A stretch of 64,000 nt of DNA, taken from positions 62,001 to 126,000 of the forward strand of contig VWPU01011690.1 in the NCBI GenBank assembly GCA_013398955.1, in the 5' to 3' direction. The DNA comes from Callaeas wilsoni (taxonomy: Eukaryota; Chordata; Aves; Passeriformes; Callaeidae). A model generated the notes under the pieces. The model was given only the letters and a program-made list of their open reading frames with translations, searched no databases and had not been told where the DNA came from. Position numbers and translations under genes: made by a program. Shown here one piece after another: positions 13,201 to 24,200 of the stretch. Position 1 is the stretch's first letter; every line of letters begins with the position of its first letter.

Positions 13201-16200
13201 CCACAGACTTGGAATACCAGCTTTCTGTCAGCTGTAAATGCTACGAAGCAGCTTACGAAATCCTACTCTTCAGTAATTTAAAAAGCCAAAACCCAGAGCA
13301 GCACATCCAGGTGCTCAAGAGGATGGGCAATATCAGGAATGAGATTGGAGTGTTCTACATGAACCAGGCAGCTGCAGTGCAGACTGAGAGAGTGGGCAAG
13401 TATCCTTTTTCCATTCCTGACCATTTCATGGAGCTACAGCAGTGATTGAGTTCACTAATTTTATGAAAAATCTTTTTCTGATTATAAAGAGGACATTTAA
13501 ATGACTTGGTAGTTTTTTAATGTCCACTGTAATTATTTGTTTACAATAGATCACCGTGGCTTGTACACTGTAGTTAAATGAACCTAAACTGAACAACTGA
13601 ATGTATAGTTTGGAGAAATGCCTTTACAACATTGAATGCTCTCTAAAAATCATCAGGGAAACTTCAAACTCTGTTGTGAAAGGGAGGGCATACTGCATTC
13701 TTGGTATGTTGGGTTTAGCCCAGCATGAACAAGTAGCAGCTTAATTTAAACATAAGAATACCTTCAGTAAAGGCAGCCTGTGAATTTTTTGGTAAGTAAA
13801 TCCTTGGAAGCTTTCTTTCTGGTTTATTTCCGATGGGATTTTTTTGAGGAACTGGAGGTGCCTAAGCTTCTTTGTAGGGTGACGTGTTCAGTGGGGTTTT
13901 GTTTTTGGAAGCAAACCCAATAATGTCTTGTGTAGGAGTAAGAGTTCTCTAAACTAGAACAAGTGAGGTGCTGGTAGTTCAGTGTCAACAGCTCCAGTCT
14001 CCCAAATACCAGCTGTTACCTGTGACCTTTGTCCAAGTATTAGTTGAAGAATTTTGGCTTGGACTTTAAGTTCTCTGATTTGTCATTATCTCTGGGTTTT
14101 TGCAGAAGTTATTTAGTTGAAATTAAAGCCTAAAATACTGAATTTTACCTGTCTGTAAAAGTCACATTTTATTTGCTTCATGCTGAAAATTTATAGAAGT
14201 AACTCCAATCCCCTGAATTATTACTGTGGAAACAAAATCTGGTGTATCCTGTTAATTTTCTGGTGTTCTGTGTGTCATATCATTGGAATTCTTCTGGAAG
14301 TACAGTGTGTGTAATAGTGTACTTCAGGTATTTAACCCTCAACCATATGGAACTTTAGCAGTATTTTCTGTGAATTGGGTCTTCAGAATCATATCCCACC
14401 CTTAAATTCTAAAAGATGGTTTATAAGAGAGACAAAACGGAAGTGTTTGTTCAGGACCTCTGAGCAGTTTGAGTCTCTGAAGCCCTGTGCCTTCCCCTAG
14501 TGAGTAAAAACGTCTCGATGACGGAGCAGCAGCTCTGGAAGAAAAGTTTTTCCTGCTTCGAAGAAGGAATTCAGAATTTTGAGTCCATCGATGATGCCAC
14601 CAATGCTGCCCTTCTGCTGTGCAACACGGGGAGGCTGATGAGGATCTGTGCCCAGGCCCACTGTGCAGCTGAAGGGGACTTCAAAAGGGAGTTTTCCCCA
14701 GAAGAGGCCCTTTATTACAATAAGGTAACACCTCCCTGGTTTAAGCAGGGCCCAGACTCCAAAATGCCTTTTACTGTGAGGTATTTGTGACTGCTTTGGT
14801 AAATATGTTTAAATTTGGGTGGAACAATCTGAGATGGCTCTCCTGCTTCCATACTATCCTAATCCTTGCTGTGCAGGCTTTGGTGGTGGTGTTGAGGTTT
14901 GATTGCTGTGACATTGAGATGATGATGTTGAACATGCTGCAGTGCCACACACAAGGGAGAGAGAATTGCATGGTCAGGACTAAAGTGATTATCAAATGGG
15001 AAATACTGAAGGAGGCTCAGGGAGATATTTTGAGTAAAGGGAAAGGAGTTTCTAGTTGTTAGAAGTGCAGGCAGTAATTATGTGTGCATGATTCTGTCAT
15101 TTGTAGGCTATTGACTACTACCTGAAGGCATTGAGGTCTCTGGGTAAGAGGGATGTGCATCCAGCTGTTTGGGATTCTGTCAACTGGGAGCTGTCTACAA
15201 CGTATTTCACCATGGCAACTCTGCAGCAGGACTATGCTCCCTTATCCAGAAAGGCTCAGGAACAGGTAACAGAGAGCATTCATTGTGTCTGAAAAAATGC
15301 ATTGTTGGCATCCTGAAAAACGGATCAGGGAGCAAAATTGGTATTGGAAGTGTAGAATCATACAGTGGTTTGGGCAGGAAAAGACCTTAAACCCCATGGG
15401 CAGGGACACCTTCCCCTGTCCCAGGCTGCTCCAAGCCCCATCCACCCTGGCCTTGGGCACTGCCAGGGATCCAGGGGCAGCCACAGCTGCTCTGGGCACC
15501 CTGTGCCAGGGCCTGCCCTCCCTCCCAGGGAACAATTCCTTCCTAATATCTACTCTAAGTCGTCCTTCCTTCAGCTTATGGCTGTTTCCCCTTTTTCCTA
15601 CGCTGTGTGCTCTTGTGAAAACCTCCTTTTCAGGGATTTTTTTTTTCTTAAATTCGTATTTATTTCTTTATGTTGTAGATAGAGAAGGAAGTCAGCGAAG
15701 CCATGATGAAGTCCTTGAAGTACTGTGATGTTGATACAGTGTCTGAACGACAGCCCCTGTGCCAGTACCGGGCTGCCACCATCCACCACAGGCTGGCTTC
15801 AATGTACCACAGCTGCCTCAGGAACCAGGTACTGCTCCAGACTGCTTTGGTTTCCTAAATTCCACCCTTAACGTGTGCAATATGTGTGGAGCTGATATTT
15901 ATCCTTCTACCTGTAGCTGGGATATATTTATTTCAATTATTTAACCAAAGAAACGAGGGCTATTTCACAAGAGTCTCCGAGTGAACTTTTCCAGTGGCTC
16001 CTCCTGAAGCTCCCAGGGGTGGGGGATTTACTCTGTGCCCTCCTGTGAGTGCAGGTTGGTGATGAACACCTGAGGAAGCAGCACCGTGTCCTTGCTGATC
16101 TCCACTACAGCAAAGCAGTGCGACTCTTCCAGCTCCTGAAGGATGCCCCCTGTGAGCTCCTGCGTGTGCAGCTGGAGAGAGTGGCCTTTGCAGAGTTCCA

Positions 16201-19200
16201 GATGGCCAGTAAGTGCAGCTCTGGCTTACAACAGCTTTCCAAACCACCACTACCTACTTAGTTTCATTTTTAGATAACTAAATTTATATGAGAGCTGGAG
16301 CAATCTGCTGCTCAGAATAGAATGTTCCTCAAGAGAGGAGACAAGGCACTTTCATCTTGCTGCTTTTCAGCTGACTAGGGCAGTATGTGCTTTCTTCCTA
16401 ACTCTTGAAATCTTCAGATGGAAGAAAAACACAGTCTGTAACATAAGCCATTTGTCCTTCTTTTTTATGGTTTTTTAGGTCAGAACAGCAGTGCTGGGAA
16501 ATTGAAGACTCTGTCTGGGGCCCTTGATATAATGACCAAAACCAAGGGTGCATTCCAGCTCATCAGGAAGGAGCTTGTGGCAGAAAGTGAACAGGTAAAG
16601 GAATGTCAGGTGGTGTGATACCTGCTCCCTTCTGGCTTGTGCCTTCACAAAAAAATGGTCATTTGGCAGTTAAAATATTCCTTGGTTACTCTTCCATAGA
16701 GCTAGTGGCTTAAAGAGTGTGGACAGAGTCACACTGTATTGCAGTTCTCCCTTAGCCTGGAAATGGATTAAAAAAATTCCTCTAGAACATGACCCAGAGA
16801 TGGATTAAACATATTTTTGTACAGATGTGGACTGGCTGACTCTGAGTGGGCTTCTTCCCGTGCAACTCTGCTATCCCTTAAAAGCGCCCTTATTATCCCT
16901 TAAAAGTCCTCTCTAAGAACTTCAGAGTCTATGTATAATAAAAAAAGAAGTTCTCTCTCTGGTATATTTAATATTTAAATATTAAAATGTGGAGGACTAT
17001 CTGTAGCCAGTGGAATTATGTTCCTGATGCCTCAATCAGGAATTACTTGCAGTGTGTGCTGATGTGTGTGTGTCCCTTGCTGGTAGTTGGGGCAACACAT
17101 GTAAAAATCAGCTCACCTCAAGTGGGCTTTTCTGGCTCATTCCTCGTGTTTAGGAGGTGGAATTCAGTGAAATTGTTTTGGGTTGTTTCTCTCCTGTAGA
17201 TCAGCAAGGAGAAAAGTCCTGCTGAGAGCGTGTCAGTGAATGATTCCTCTGCAGGCCTTAACAAAGAGGAAGTCTTGAAACTGCTCGGGATTTTTGAGTC
17301 CAGGATGTCTTTCCTTCTCCTCCAATCCATTAAATTGTTAACTTCAACCAAAAAAAAGATTGGGTAAGTTGAAGCTTGGTGTCCTTTACCCTGACCGACA
17401 CAGGATTGGTGTGTGACAGAGCACTGCAGAGTTCCTGGGGGAGAAGCTGCTGGGTGCTGCTGATCTCTTGATACATCTTGCTGGTAAAATGTCAGTGGAG
17501 TTTGGCAAGCAGAACACTGGAGAAGAAATTCAGGCACATCAGTATTGCTGCAAGTAGAGTGGGGTGGATATGGGGCAGATGTGCACTGGTGTCAGAGAAT
17601 TCACTAATTCCTAATGGAGTCTTCTGTCTTGCTGCAGGGATTCAGGACAAACCTGACTTCTTTTTGTGTTGACTTGGAAGAGATGTTGAGATTTGGAGTG
17701 GCAGCAAATTGCTTACCCCACTCCTTCTGTTGCTTTGATCGGAATGTGTGTGGTGTTCCTTTTGGGACCCAGAAAATACCTTTTACTCCCCCAGCAGCAA
17801 GTGTGTGATTGCAGGAGCTGTTCCTATTGTTACATAAAGTGAAGTTCTGAAAACGTGGCAGTAGTTTTAGAGGATCTTTTTAGGCTTGGAAGCTGGGTTA
17901 ATAGTTTTGGGGATTGGAGCACTGCTGATGCAAGAGCTGTTTTGCTAAAAGTAAACTGTGAAATGAGTTCATTGTGCCCAGGAAGTTGTCTGCTGATAGT
18001 GGGAGATGGGTAAATAAAAAACATGAGGAGAGAGAGCACAGCCTGGGTGTGTTTTTAGCTGGTTTTCAGGCAATGTTAGGAGCTTTCACCTCCTAAAAAA
18101 GAGCTTCCACAAGGTGGCAATCTGAATATGTGAAACAGGATTGTTACAGGATCATTTCTACGTTACCAAGCAGATGTCACAGCTAACTGAGTAAATGGGT
18201 TTAGTTCTTCTGTCTCATAACATGAGCAACTCCTCATTTTTTGTTTTGGAGGGTTTTTACCCCCACATTTACCTTGGCATCATCTGGAGGTTTTGCACTG
18301 AAGATTCCGCACAGGGAACCTGTTACAGTTTGAATGCTGTGAAATGCGACTCCTAAAATCTGTTTAGTTTCTTGAAACTTTGAGGCCAAGCTTAAAACTA
18401 CCTTTGATTTAACCTTTCTGGTGCCTTCTGTAGAGCCTGTGTGCATTTCCTCCCTTCTGCTCTAATAATGGGCTGAAAAGGGAGGAAATTGGAGCTCCGG
18501 TGCTGCTTCAGGGGCTCAGGTGCACTTTGGCAGAGAGCAGCAGAACACGTGGGAAAATGAATGTTTGATAGCAAAACTTGGAGCCTGGCAGTAAAAATGG
18601 ATGAAACCAGTTCTACCCTCCCAAAGTGGAATCATGAACAGAACCGAACTTGGCTGTGCAAGTCAGAGGGGAAAAGTAATTGAAAGTAATACTTTGTTCT
18701 GGGAATACTTGTAACTTATCCCAGAAATACTTTGCATTTCAGTGGCTTTTTATTGACTACCTGTTCTGTTTAATAAATGAACCTGCCCCATTCCTGCCAA
18801 GTGCGTGATGAATTTAATTTGCTTCAGCATTTCTCAGTCATTCCTGAAGCACTTGCAATTAACCTGACTGCTGCTTGTACATCTTCTATTATGTTATATT
18901 TATATTTTATGCTGCTGCCTGCAGTATAAACAGAATGTTCTGACTGCAGTGCAGGGAATGGGGGGGGGGCTGAGGATACCCCCAGGGATCCTCATCAGTA
19001 TTATTTAATAATGCTCTTGATAATTTGCAGAACGAAGAGTTGTGATCGAGTTGGGATTCTCTGCTCTCTTTGTAGGGGCACCAGTGAAGAAGAAGCAGTT
19101 CTGAAAACAAACAAGCAGGTTTATTCCCTGCTGCTTCGTGCCACTGCCAACAAGGGGCTGTCCCTGCTGCAGCGCACTGAGCTCATCCTGACTTTGCTGG

Positions 19201-19244
19201 AGCAGCTGGCTCCCAGGAACGACGGCGCTCCTGGCACGCCCTGA
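1208..19244 (+). CDS. EDRF1: EDRF1, erythroid differentiation regulatory factor 1 (3' part of gene, 23 coding exons)
   Basis: EDRF1 is a large nuclear protein with TPR-like helical repeats, reported to promote globin expression through GATA1 DNA binding. Visible coding exons: 1208-1274, 2457-2582, 3061-3185, 3532-3691, 4923-5024, 5295-5416, 6114-6225, 6955-7102, 7177-7285, 7590-7701, 8654-8914, 9219-9290, 9406-9556, 11373-11561, 12628-12828, 13177-13399, 14505-14724, 15107-15265, 15679-15828, 16055-16208, 16479-16594, 17200-17363, 19076-19244. Phases join cleanly and give about 1,136 residues. Diagnostic peptides include MAYDFIDSVGNDVDVVSDSE, IPYSKSHVSMAVHRIGRTLL and WELSTTYFTMATLQQDYAPL. The human protein is about 1,200 residues, so roughly the first 100 lie outside the window. 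The exon 16/17 junction is the least certain. Identity is very sure; exon edges were read by eye. Confidence 0.95.
2047..2300 (+). mobile_element. Fragment resembling an avian endogenous-retrovirus LTR
   Basis: The stretch starting TGTGCTGGTTTGGGCTGGGG resembles the 5' part of a very common avian ERV long terminal repeat, continuing through the ACACAGAGCTAAGGCCTT block to CCCTGACTGACCAGAGGGG. It is a decayed, 3'-incomplete piece with no internal retroviral genes beside it. It lies in an EDRF1 intron, ending about 150 bp before the exon at 2457. The exact LTR family cannot be assigned by eye. Confidence 0.65.
6627..6720. repeat. Exact 47-bp tandem duplication in EDRF1 intron
   Basis: A 47-bp unit beginning GGCTAGGTTTCATTGAAGTA occurs at 6,627-6,673 and again at 6,674-6,720. 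The copies appear identical, which suggests a young slippage or microhomology duplication. Confidence 0.9.
8045..8170 (+). mobile_element. CR1 LINE fragment (diverged)
   Basis: The segment has the order of the avian CR1 3' region: GAGAAGTTGTAGTGTCC, then TCAGATACTCAAAGCCC, GGCTGGACACAGTTCTGAGC and GGGCTAGAGAG. It is diverged and 3'-truncated, within the EDRF1 intron between the exons at 7590 and 8654. Confidence 0.6.
8654..8914 (+). CDS. EDRF1: EDRF1 exon with Glu/Asp/Ser-rich acidic stretch
   Basis: This exon of 87 whole codons begins IIASANYMLSELFQLDEPKK. It then runs into a strongly acidic low-complexity stretch with key residues SYSEEEEEMPDSDENGSYS, and ends KYKSVHRIR before a GTAAGT donor. 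The acidic run is a conserved hallmark of EDRF1. It is probably a disordered linker before the TPR-like C-terminal half (inference). Confidence 0.93.
9899..9923. repeat. (GT)n microsatellite
   Basis: About twelve GT dinucleotides in the 1.8-kb EDRF1 intron 9,557-11,372. Apart from this, that intron holds nothing I can identify. Confidence 0.9.
12829..13176 (+). other. EDRF1 intron with exon-like open segment
   Basis: The exon ends CCAAG before a GTACGA donor. The first ~120 bases of the intron are open in a frame other than EDRF1's, reading RYDPDTGEVPDFEYM and then NFIGFPQNHAVGELVAE. Around 12,945-12,966 there is a convincing polypyrimidine tract and AG, followed by codons for RKLILPVIQKGLVK and a GTATTA donor-like site near 13,010. 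I do not recognise the peptide. It may be chance, a gene fragment or an unannotated exon. Confidence 0.35.
15352..15560 (-). mobile_element. CR1 LINE 3' end, antisense
   Basis: On the - strand this ends with the CR1 tail motif (GGGGTTTAAGGTCTTTTCCTG, then CCCAAACCACTG). The CR1 body on + reads CCCAGGCTGCTCCAAGCCCC and CCAGGGATCCAGGGGCAGCC. It lies in the EDRF1 intron between the exons at 15107 and 15679, about 120 bp before the latter. Confidence 0.88.
16967..16986. repeat. 20-bp AT palindrome
   Basis: TTTAATATTTAAATATTAAA is a perfect self-complementary 20-mer in an EDRF1 intron. It is AT-only and probably of no functional weight. Confidence 0.85.
17364..19075 (+). other. Last EDRF1 intron, no further gene seen
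   Basis: This 1.7-kb intron lies between the TKKKIG exon and the terminal exon. It has a run of nine to eleven G at about 18,959-18,969 and no reading frame I can match to a protein. Confidence 0.6.
19076..19244 (+). CDS. EDRF1: EDRF1 terminal coding exon
   Basis: The last exon encodes GTSEEEAVLKTNKQVYSLLL and then a leucine-rich helix, ending APGTP before TGA at 19,242-19,244. It matches the human C-terminal pattern (LKTNKHIYSQLLRATANK). A second acceptor at 19,030 is also in frame and would add 15 residues; the 19,075 acceptor is preferred because its polypyrimidine tract is better and it fits human spacing. Confidence 0.88.
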
Positions 19245-19831
19245 GGGCAGCGCTGCCGAGCTGCAGCACCAGTGCCTTGCTGGGAGCACCGGGGGTGTTC
19301 CCGGGGGATGTTTGTGTTTGTCGAGGGTGAGTTCTCACCACTGCTGTTCCCTTGGAATCTGGGAAAGCACAGGGGGTTCCTTTTTACCCCCACAAAGCTC
19401 TCCTTGTTGGGCTCCCTGCGTTTCTTTGTTTGAAACGCCAGCTTGGAGTTCTGGAGATAAAAATGTAACTTTTGCACCGTGGGGGAAATTCCTGATTTTT
19501 CTCTTGCAGTGATACCCATGTTTTGCATACAGATGTAACCTCACAGCTGCTCTGGTTTGGTATTTCATGAAATGTGTTTTGTAAGCAGGGCTGCACTGGA
19601 ACACTTTCACTGCTAATGGCAGCCCAAGCTGTCCAGGAGATTTCTGTGGAATATGTGGATGCACTTCTTAATCCCAGGGAGGTTCTGCACAAAAACCTGT
19701 GCCTTTCTAGCTTTGATGTGACTCTTGCAATTTATCAGCCATCTCTGGGATCTTGTTTTGGAAAGTGAGTGGTTTCAGCTGTGTTGGAATTGATCAAGAA
19801 TAGTATTATCTTTTTCAGACTTGAAACTGTG

Positions 19832-19859
19832 AATAAATGAGAGGATATTTTTAAATAAA
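19832..19859 (+). terminator. EDRF1: EDRF1 poly(A) signals
   Basis: Two AATAAA hexamers (19,832-19,837 and 19,854-19,859) follow the EDRF1 stop by about 590 bp and give a plausible short 3' UTR. The second runs directly into TTTATT hexamers (19,862-19,871), which are poly(A) signals on the opposite strand. Confidence 0.7.
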
Positions 19860-19871
19860 AATTTATTTATT

Positions 19872-20690
19872 AAATATAAACACATCAGTCGGCCTTGTTT
19901 TTCCTGGTTATGACCCTCCTCAGAGCAGCAGAATTAAAACTACTTGAAAGATAGAAAAAAATCTGTACATTCCAACCTAACACTGAGTGGGGTCTTACCT
20001 CAGCATGTGAGGACTCTGTTTTTTGCAAATTTGTATTATTTGAAGATAAAATTTTTCCAGGATATAACATCTGATGTTCTTCTACAAATAAATGTGGTTC
20101 ATTATTGCATAACAGCAGTATAAACCACTTTATATAAAGGTAGAAATGGGTTTTACCCATTCCATTCATACGGAAATAGATGAGCTTTCACCCCAAACAA
20201 TCCTGGGATTCTGTGATCTTCCAGCAGTTTGTATCCTCCTGAGATTCCATTTCATCCTGAGAAAGGGAGGTGTTTCACAAGCCCAACACGTGTCCTGCTG
20301 TGCCCAGTGTGAGTGATGAACCCACACTCTGGAATTATTCAGTTTGTGGAACAGAGCTGGCCTCAGGTTCCCTCTTGCTCCAGCTGTGGAGCCTCTCACC
20401 TGCTTGGAAATGCAGGTCCCATCGTCAGACTTTAACTGAACTGTGCAGCAAACGAGGGTTTCTCTGTTTTTCCTGGCACCTCAGCACTGTGCTAGCAACA
20501 CAAATGACTTTCAGGAGGATTATAAATGAGTATATTAGGATTCAAATCTCCTGTGAAGCCCCTGGCATTAGCTGGAGGGAGCGTTAGTGCTAAATAGGAT
20601 TATTTTTCCCCTTTCAGAGATAAACAATTAAAGCATAAAGCACATCCAAAACAGACAACTCTAACACCATTATTAACTCTGATGAGACAG
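19872..20690. other. EDRF1-UROS intergenic gap; position where mammals carry MMP21
   Basis: About 0.8 kb separates the EDRF1 poly(A) signals from the probable UROS poly(A) signal. I see no metalloprotease motif (no HExxHxxGxxH frame) and no splice-flanked coding segment. Confidence 0.6.
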
Positions 20691-20696
20691 TTTATT
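20691..20696 (-). terminator. UROS: Probable UROS poly(A) signal
   Basis: TTTATT on + is AATAAA on the UROS strand, about 600 bp past the UROS stop. Further AATAAA copies on this strand at 19,862-19,871 could give a longer 3' UTR meeting the EDRF1 end. Confidence 0.5.
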
Positions 20697-21297
20697 TCCC
20701 TGTTAATAAATCCTCCTTCTTTACAGGAACAGAAACAGAAACCTAATTTTTAAGACCCTGTACTGGCAGGGCAACAAGGGGCAACAGCTGACCTGAATTA
20801 GCCCCACAGAGTGCAACTTCCCTGCAAGAATTCTATTCTTCTACAAGAATCTACAATTATCATTTTTATACAAATATTTGAAAAGCAGAACAACAAACAA
20901 AGTTTACAAAAGAAAATACTTCATTGGAATATGGAGGTTTTTCCTACAAAAGAAGATGTGCAAATAACCCTGACCCTACAGAGCGACTCCAGCCTGACTC
21001 GTGTGCTGGGGGATACCTGAGGTGAGGTGTGGGGCTGATTTCAGTGTCTCTGTGTTCACAGCTGCTTTTCACAGATAAAATACACTGCACACACGAGGAA
21101 AGGGAATAGCTGGATGCTTTAAGGATGCTGGATAGATTCCAGATCCTTTAGGTATTTATGTCAACCTTCTCAAACCCATCCCTGACCAGGACAGTGCTAC
21201 ATATTCCCGAAAAACACTTTCTCGCAGGACAACAGGTCTGCGAAACGGAGAACCCCTCCTAGAGCACCGCATTCCCGGCGCTGGGCAGGCTGGGCTC

Positions 21298-24200
21298 TCA
21301 CTGGGGCACGGAGCAGTTCTGGGGGTGCAGGGCTCTGTGGATGCCAGCAGCCAGGTCCTGGGGCGTGGGGCTCCCTGCAGTGCAGCTCACGGCCATGCCG
21401 GCGCCTTCCAGGGCCTCTGCCGTGGTGGGACCGATGGCAGCAAACTGCAGGGACAGCGTTTACACTTCAGATGCTCGGGCACGGCACCAGCACTCAGCTC
21501 TGCCCTCCCAGCCTTCAACTCTCCCAGCTCAGCTTCCTTGACAGCACTGACCAGCTCAGGACGAAGATTTGCAGTATTAAAAGCCACCCATCAATGGAGC
21601 TACTTAGGAAGGGCTTGGGGAAGATGAGTATTTATCTCGCCGTTACAAACACTGAAAGCTCCGAGTCCCACGGAACAGGGCAAGTGAGAGGAATTTTAAT
21701 CAGCTGCAGCCTGGTGTAAGGCAACAACTGCTCACACCTTCACATCACTGAGAGAAAATGAAGTCTATCCTAATGGAGATGGGGGAAGTTGGTTGGGGAA
21801 AACATTCCAGGTGAAAACAATTTCTTTCTTAAAATCCAACCAAGGCCAGGTTGGAACAACCTAGGACAGCAGAAGGTGTCCCTGCCCATGGCAAGGGGCT
21901 AGAACAAGATGGGTTTTAAGGTCCCTTCCAACCCAAACCATTCTGAGATTCTATAATTCTATATAATAACATTTGTATTTGCTATAAACTGGGGTTTTCT
22001 TCACAGAAATAAACCCAAACCAAAGATAAAATCAAGGTTTGCAGTGGTTATCACAGCCTTCCTATCTCATTACCCACCTTAAATTTACCCCTTATTGTAT
22101 TCCACCGTTTTTAAGAGAAGATACCTTGACTTGGTTGATCAAATCTCCTGAAAGCTTCTGGATGTGCTGGAGGCAGAATCTGACACCAGAAGGGCTGAAG
22201 AAGACAACGCTTGCAGGGATCCCCTGGGTAAGAGTAAGCAGAGGTTGGCACAGCTCACTCCCTCCTCCAGCAGTGTGCCAGTGCCTCGGCACCTGGGGAC
22301 AGGACACAGGGAATGGCTTCCCACTGCCAGAGGGCAGGGCTGGATGGGCTTTTGGGAAGGAATTCCTCCCTGTGAAGGAGGTGGGGCCCTGGCACAGGTT
22401 GCCCAGAGAAGCTGTGGCTGCCCCTGGATCCCTGGAAGTGTCCAAGGCCAGGCTGGATGGGGCTTGGAGCACCCTGGGACAGTGGAAGGTGTCCCGGCCA
22501 TGGCAGGGGTGGCACTGGATGGGCTTTAAGATCCCTTCCTGCCCAAACCATTCCATGATTCTCTAATTCTGTGATGGAAGCTCTTACAAATGGAAAAATC
22601 AGAAAGCCAATCCTGAAGAATTAAAAGCAATGATTACTTTCACACAAACTACGTCGGGCAGATTCCTGCTGGACTCTGATTTGTGATACACACCCAGTGA
22701 TATTTCAGTTACACTCCTTTAACAAAAGGAATGTTCTGGGAGGCATTGTCACCCCCTTGGAAATTCCCAAACTGCATCTGTGCCCAGTACCTGTTGGGAG
22801 AAGTAACTGCTCAAAGATTCCTGCAGATCAGGGTGTTGGGTTGTCTGATAAACAGTGAGGCTTTCCAGGGGTATGCCTGCAGTCAGGATATGCAGTCATC
22901 ATTAATTCATTCATTAATTTCTATTATTTCAACCCAGCCCTCACAACATCCTAACGGCACTTAAGTGTAATATTTTAGGCTAAAAAGACACATAAAAGCT
23001 CTGGGAAGGATTTGCACGTCCCAGAGCTGTGGGCGGCCCCCCAAGCTCCCAGTGTTTACTCCCATCCTCTCACTTTATAGCAAGTTCCACTTTTACTTAG
23101 TCCAGTTTGGTTCACAAGCTTTAGATACAATTTTTCTCATCACTGACTAATTAAAATGAGTCTCCAGGGGAAGTTCAACCTTTTTCTCTAAGCACTGTAG
23201 GAAGTACTTCTCTTTTCAGGGCTCCACAAGGAAATAGGAGAGCTGAGGAATTGGGTTTCTCTCCTGTAAACACACAAACAAGAACTTTAATTAACTCAGG
23301 CCTTTAATAAAGAGTTAATGTGATTTAATACATTTTAAAGGTATCAAGTGCTGATTTAATAAATGCCTCACCACAGACACAGCTTTAAGGTAACTGAAAA
23401 CATCTGCAGTGCAGCTGCAGCCCCAATTCCGAGGCTACTTAGCAGGAACATTAAAAATATTCCATAACCAGAATATGAATATTGGCTGAAGAGAGAACTT
23501 CCTTTGTAGAAGGGCAAAGGGAACAGAAATGCACTTTATCTCCTCCTCAACACAACCTGCCTCAATTTGGTATTTAAAATCTGTCCCACTCAGTAAATGA
23601 CAGAGCTCTCTATAAAGGAATATTCAGGCAGCCAAAGAAAAGGACAATACTGTGCTGGAAAGTTTCAGTCTATCTGCAATTCCATTTTCTTAATTCCCCA
23701 AGGAAAAGGGTTCTGGTTGCACTGCTGGGGTGGGAGTGGATATCCTCACTAGCTTTTGACAAATTAGGGATTTAACAGCAGACTTGCTTTGCACAGTTTT
23801 TGCCTTTTCTATATAAAAGAAACACAGAGAAAATGTCAAGATGAAATTCTCCACAACTGCTACAGCTTTGCATTCAGCTTTCCAAAGAAATGAAATTATT
23901 GTATTACTAATTCAGATTTGTTAATACATTTTTAAGAGAAAATTACTAGAGAAAAACTGCTTTTAAGTGCTAGAAGGAGATTCTTGGTTTATGTAAAAAG
24001 AGATTCTTCAGGGATTAAAAAAAAAAATGGGCAGCAGAGTGAAAATCAAATGGAAAGACCCTTGTAGGAGTCAAGCCAGACACACCTGAGTGTCCTGACT
24101 GCACACAGAGGTTTTATCAGAAACCATGGATATGCTTAAATTAAAATTAAAAATTAGAGGAAGAATGAACTTGGCTCAGAATGTAAAAAAGATTTTAAAA

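Noticed and set aside
20185..20225. Short CR1-tail-like string (CCCAAACAATCCTGGGATTC)
   Set aside because: Too short and isolated to call as an element with confidence.
22039..22566. 175-codon + and 154-codon - frames
   Set aside because: Mostly the CR1 copy at 22,280-22,575; the only real coding part is UROS exon 22125-22223 on -.
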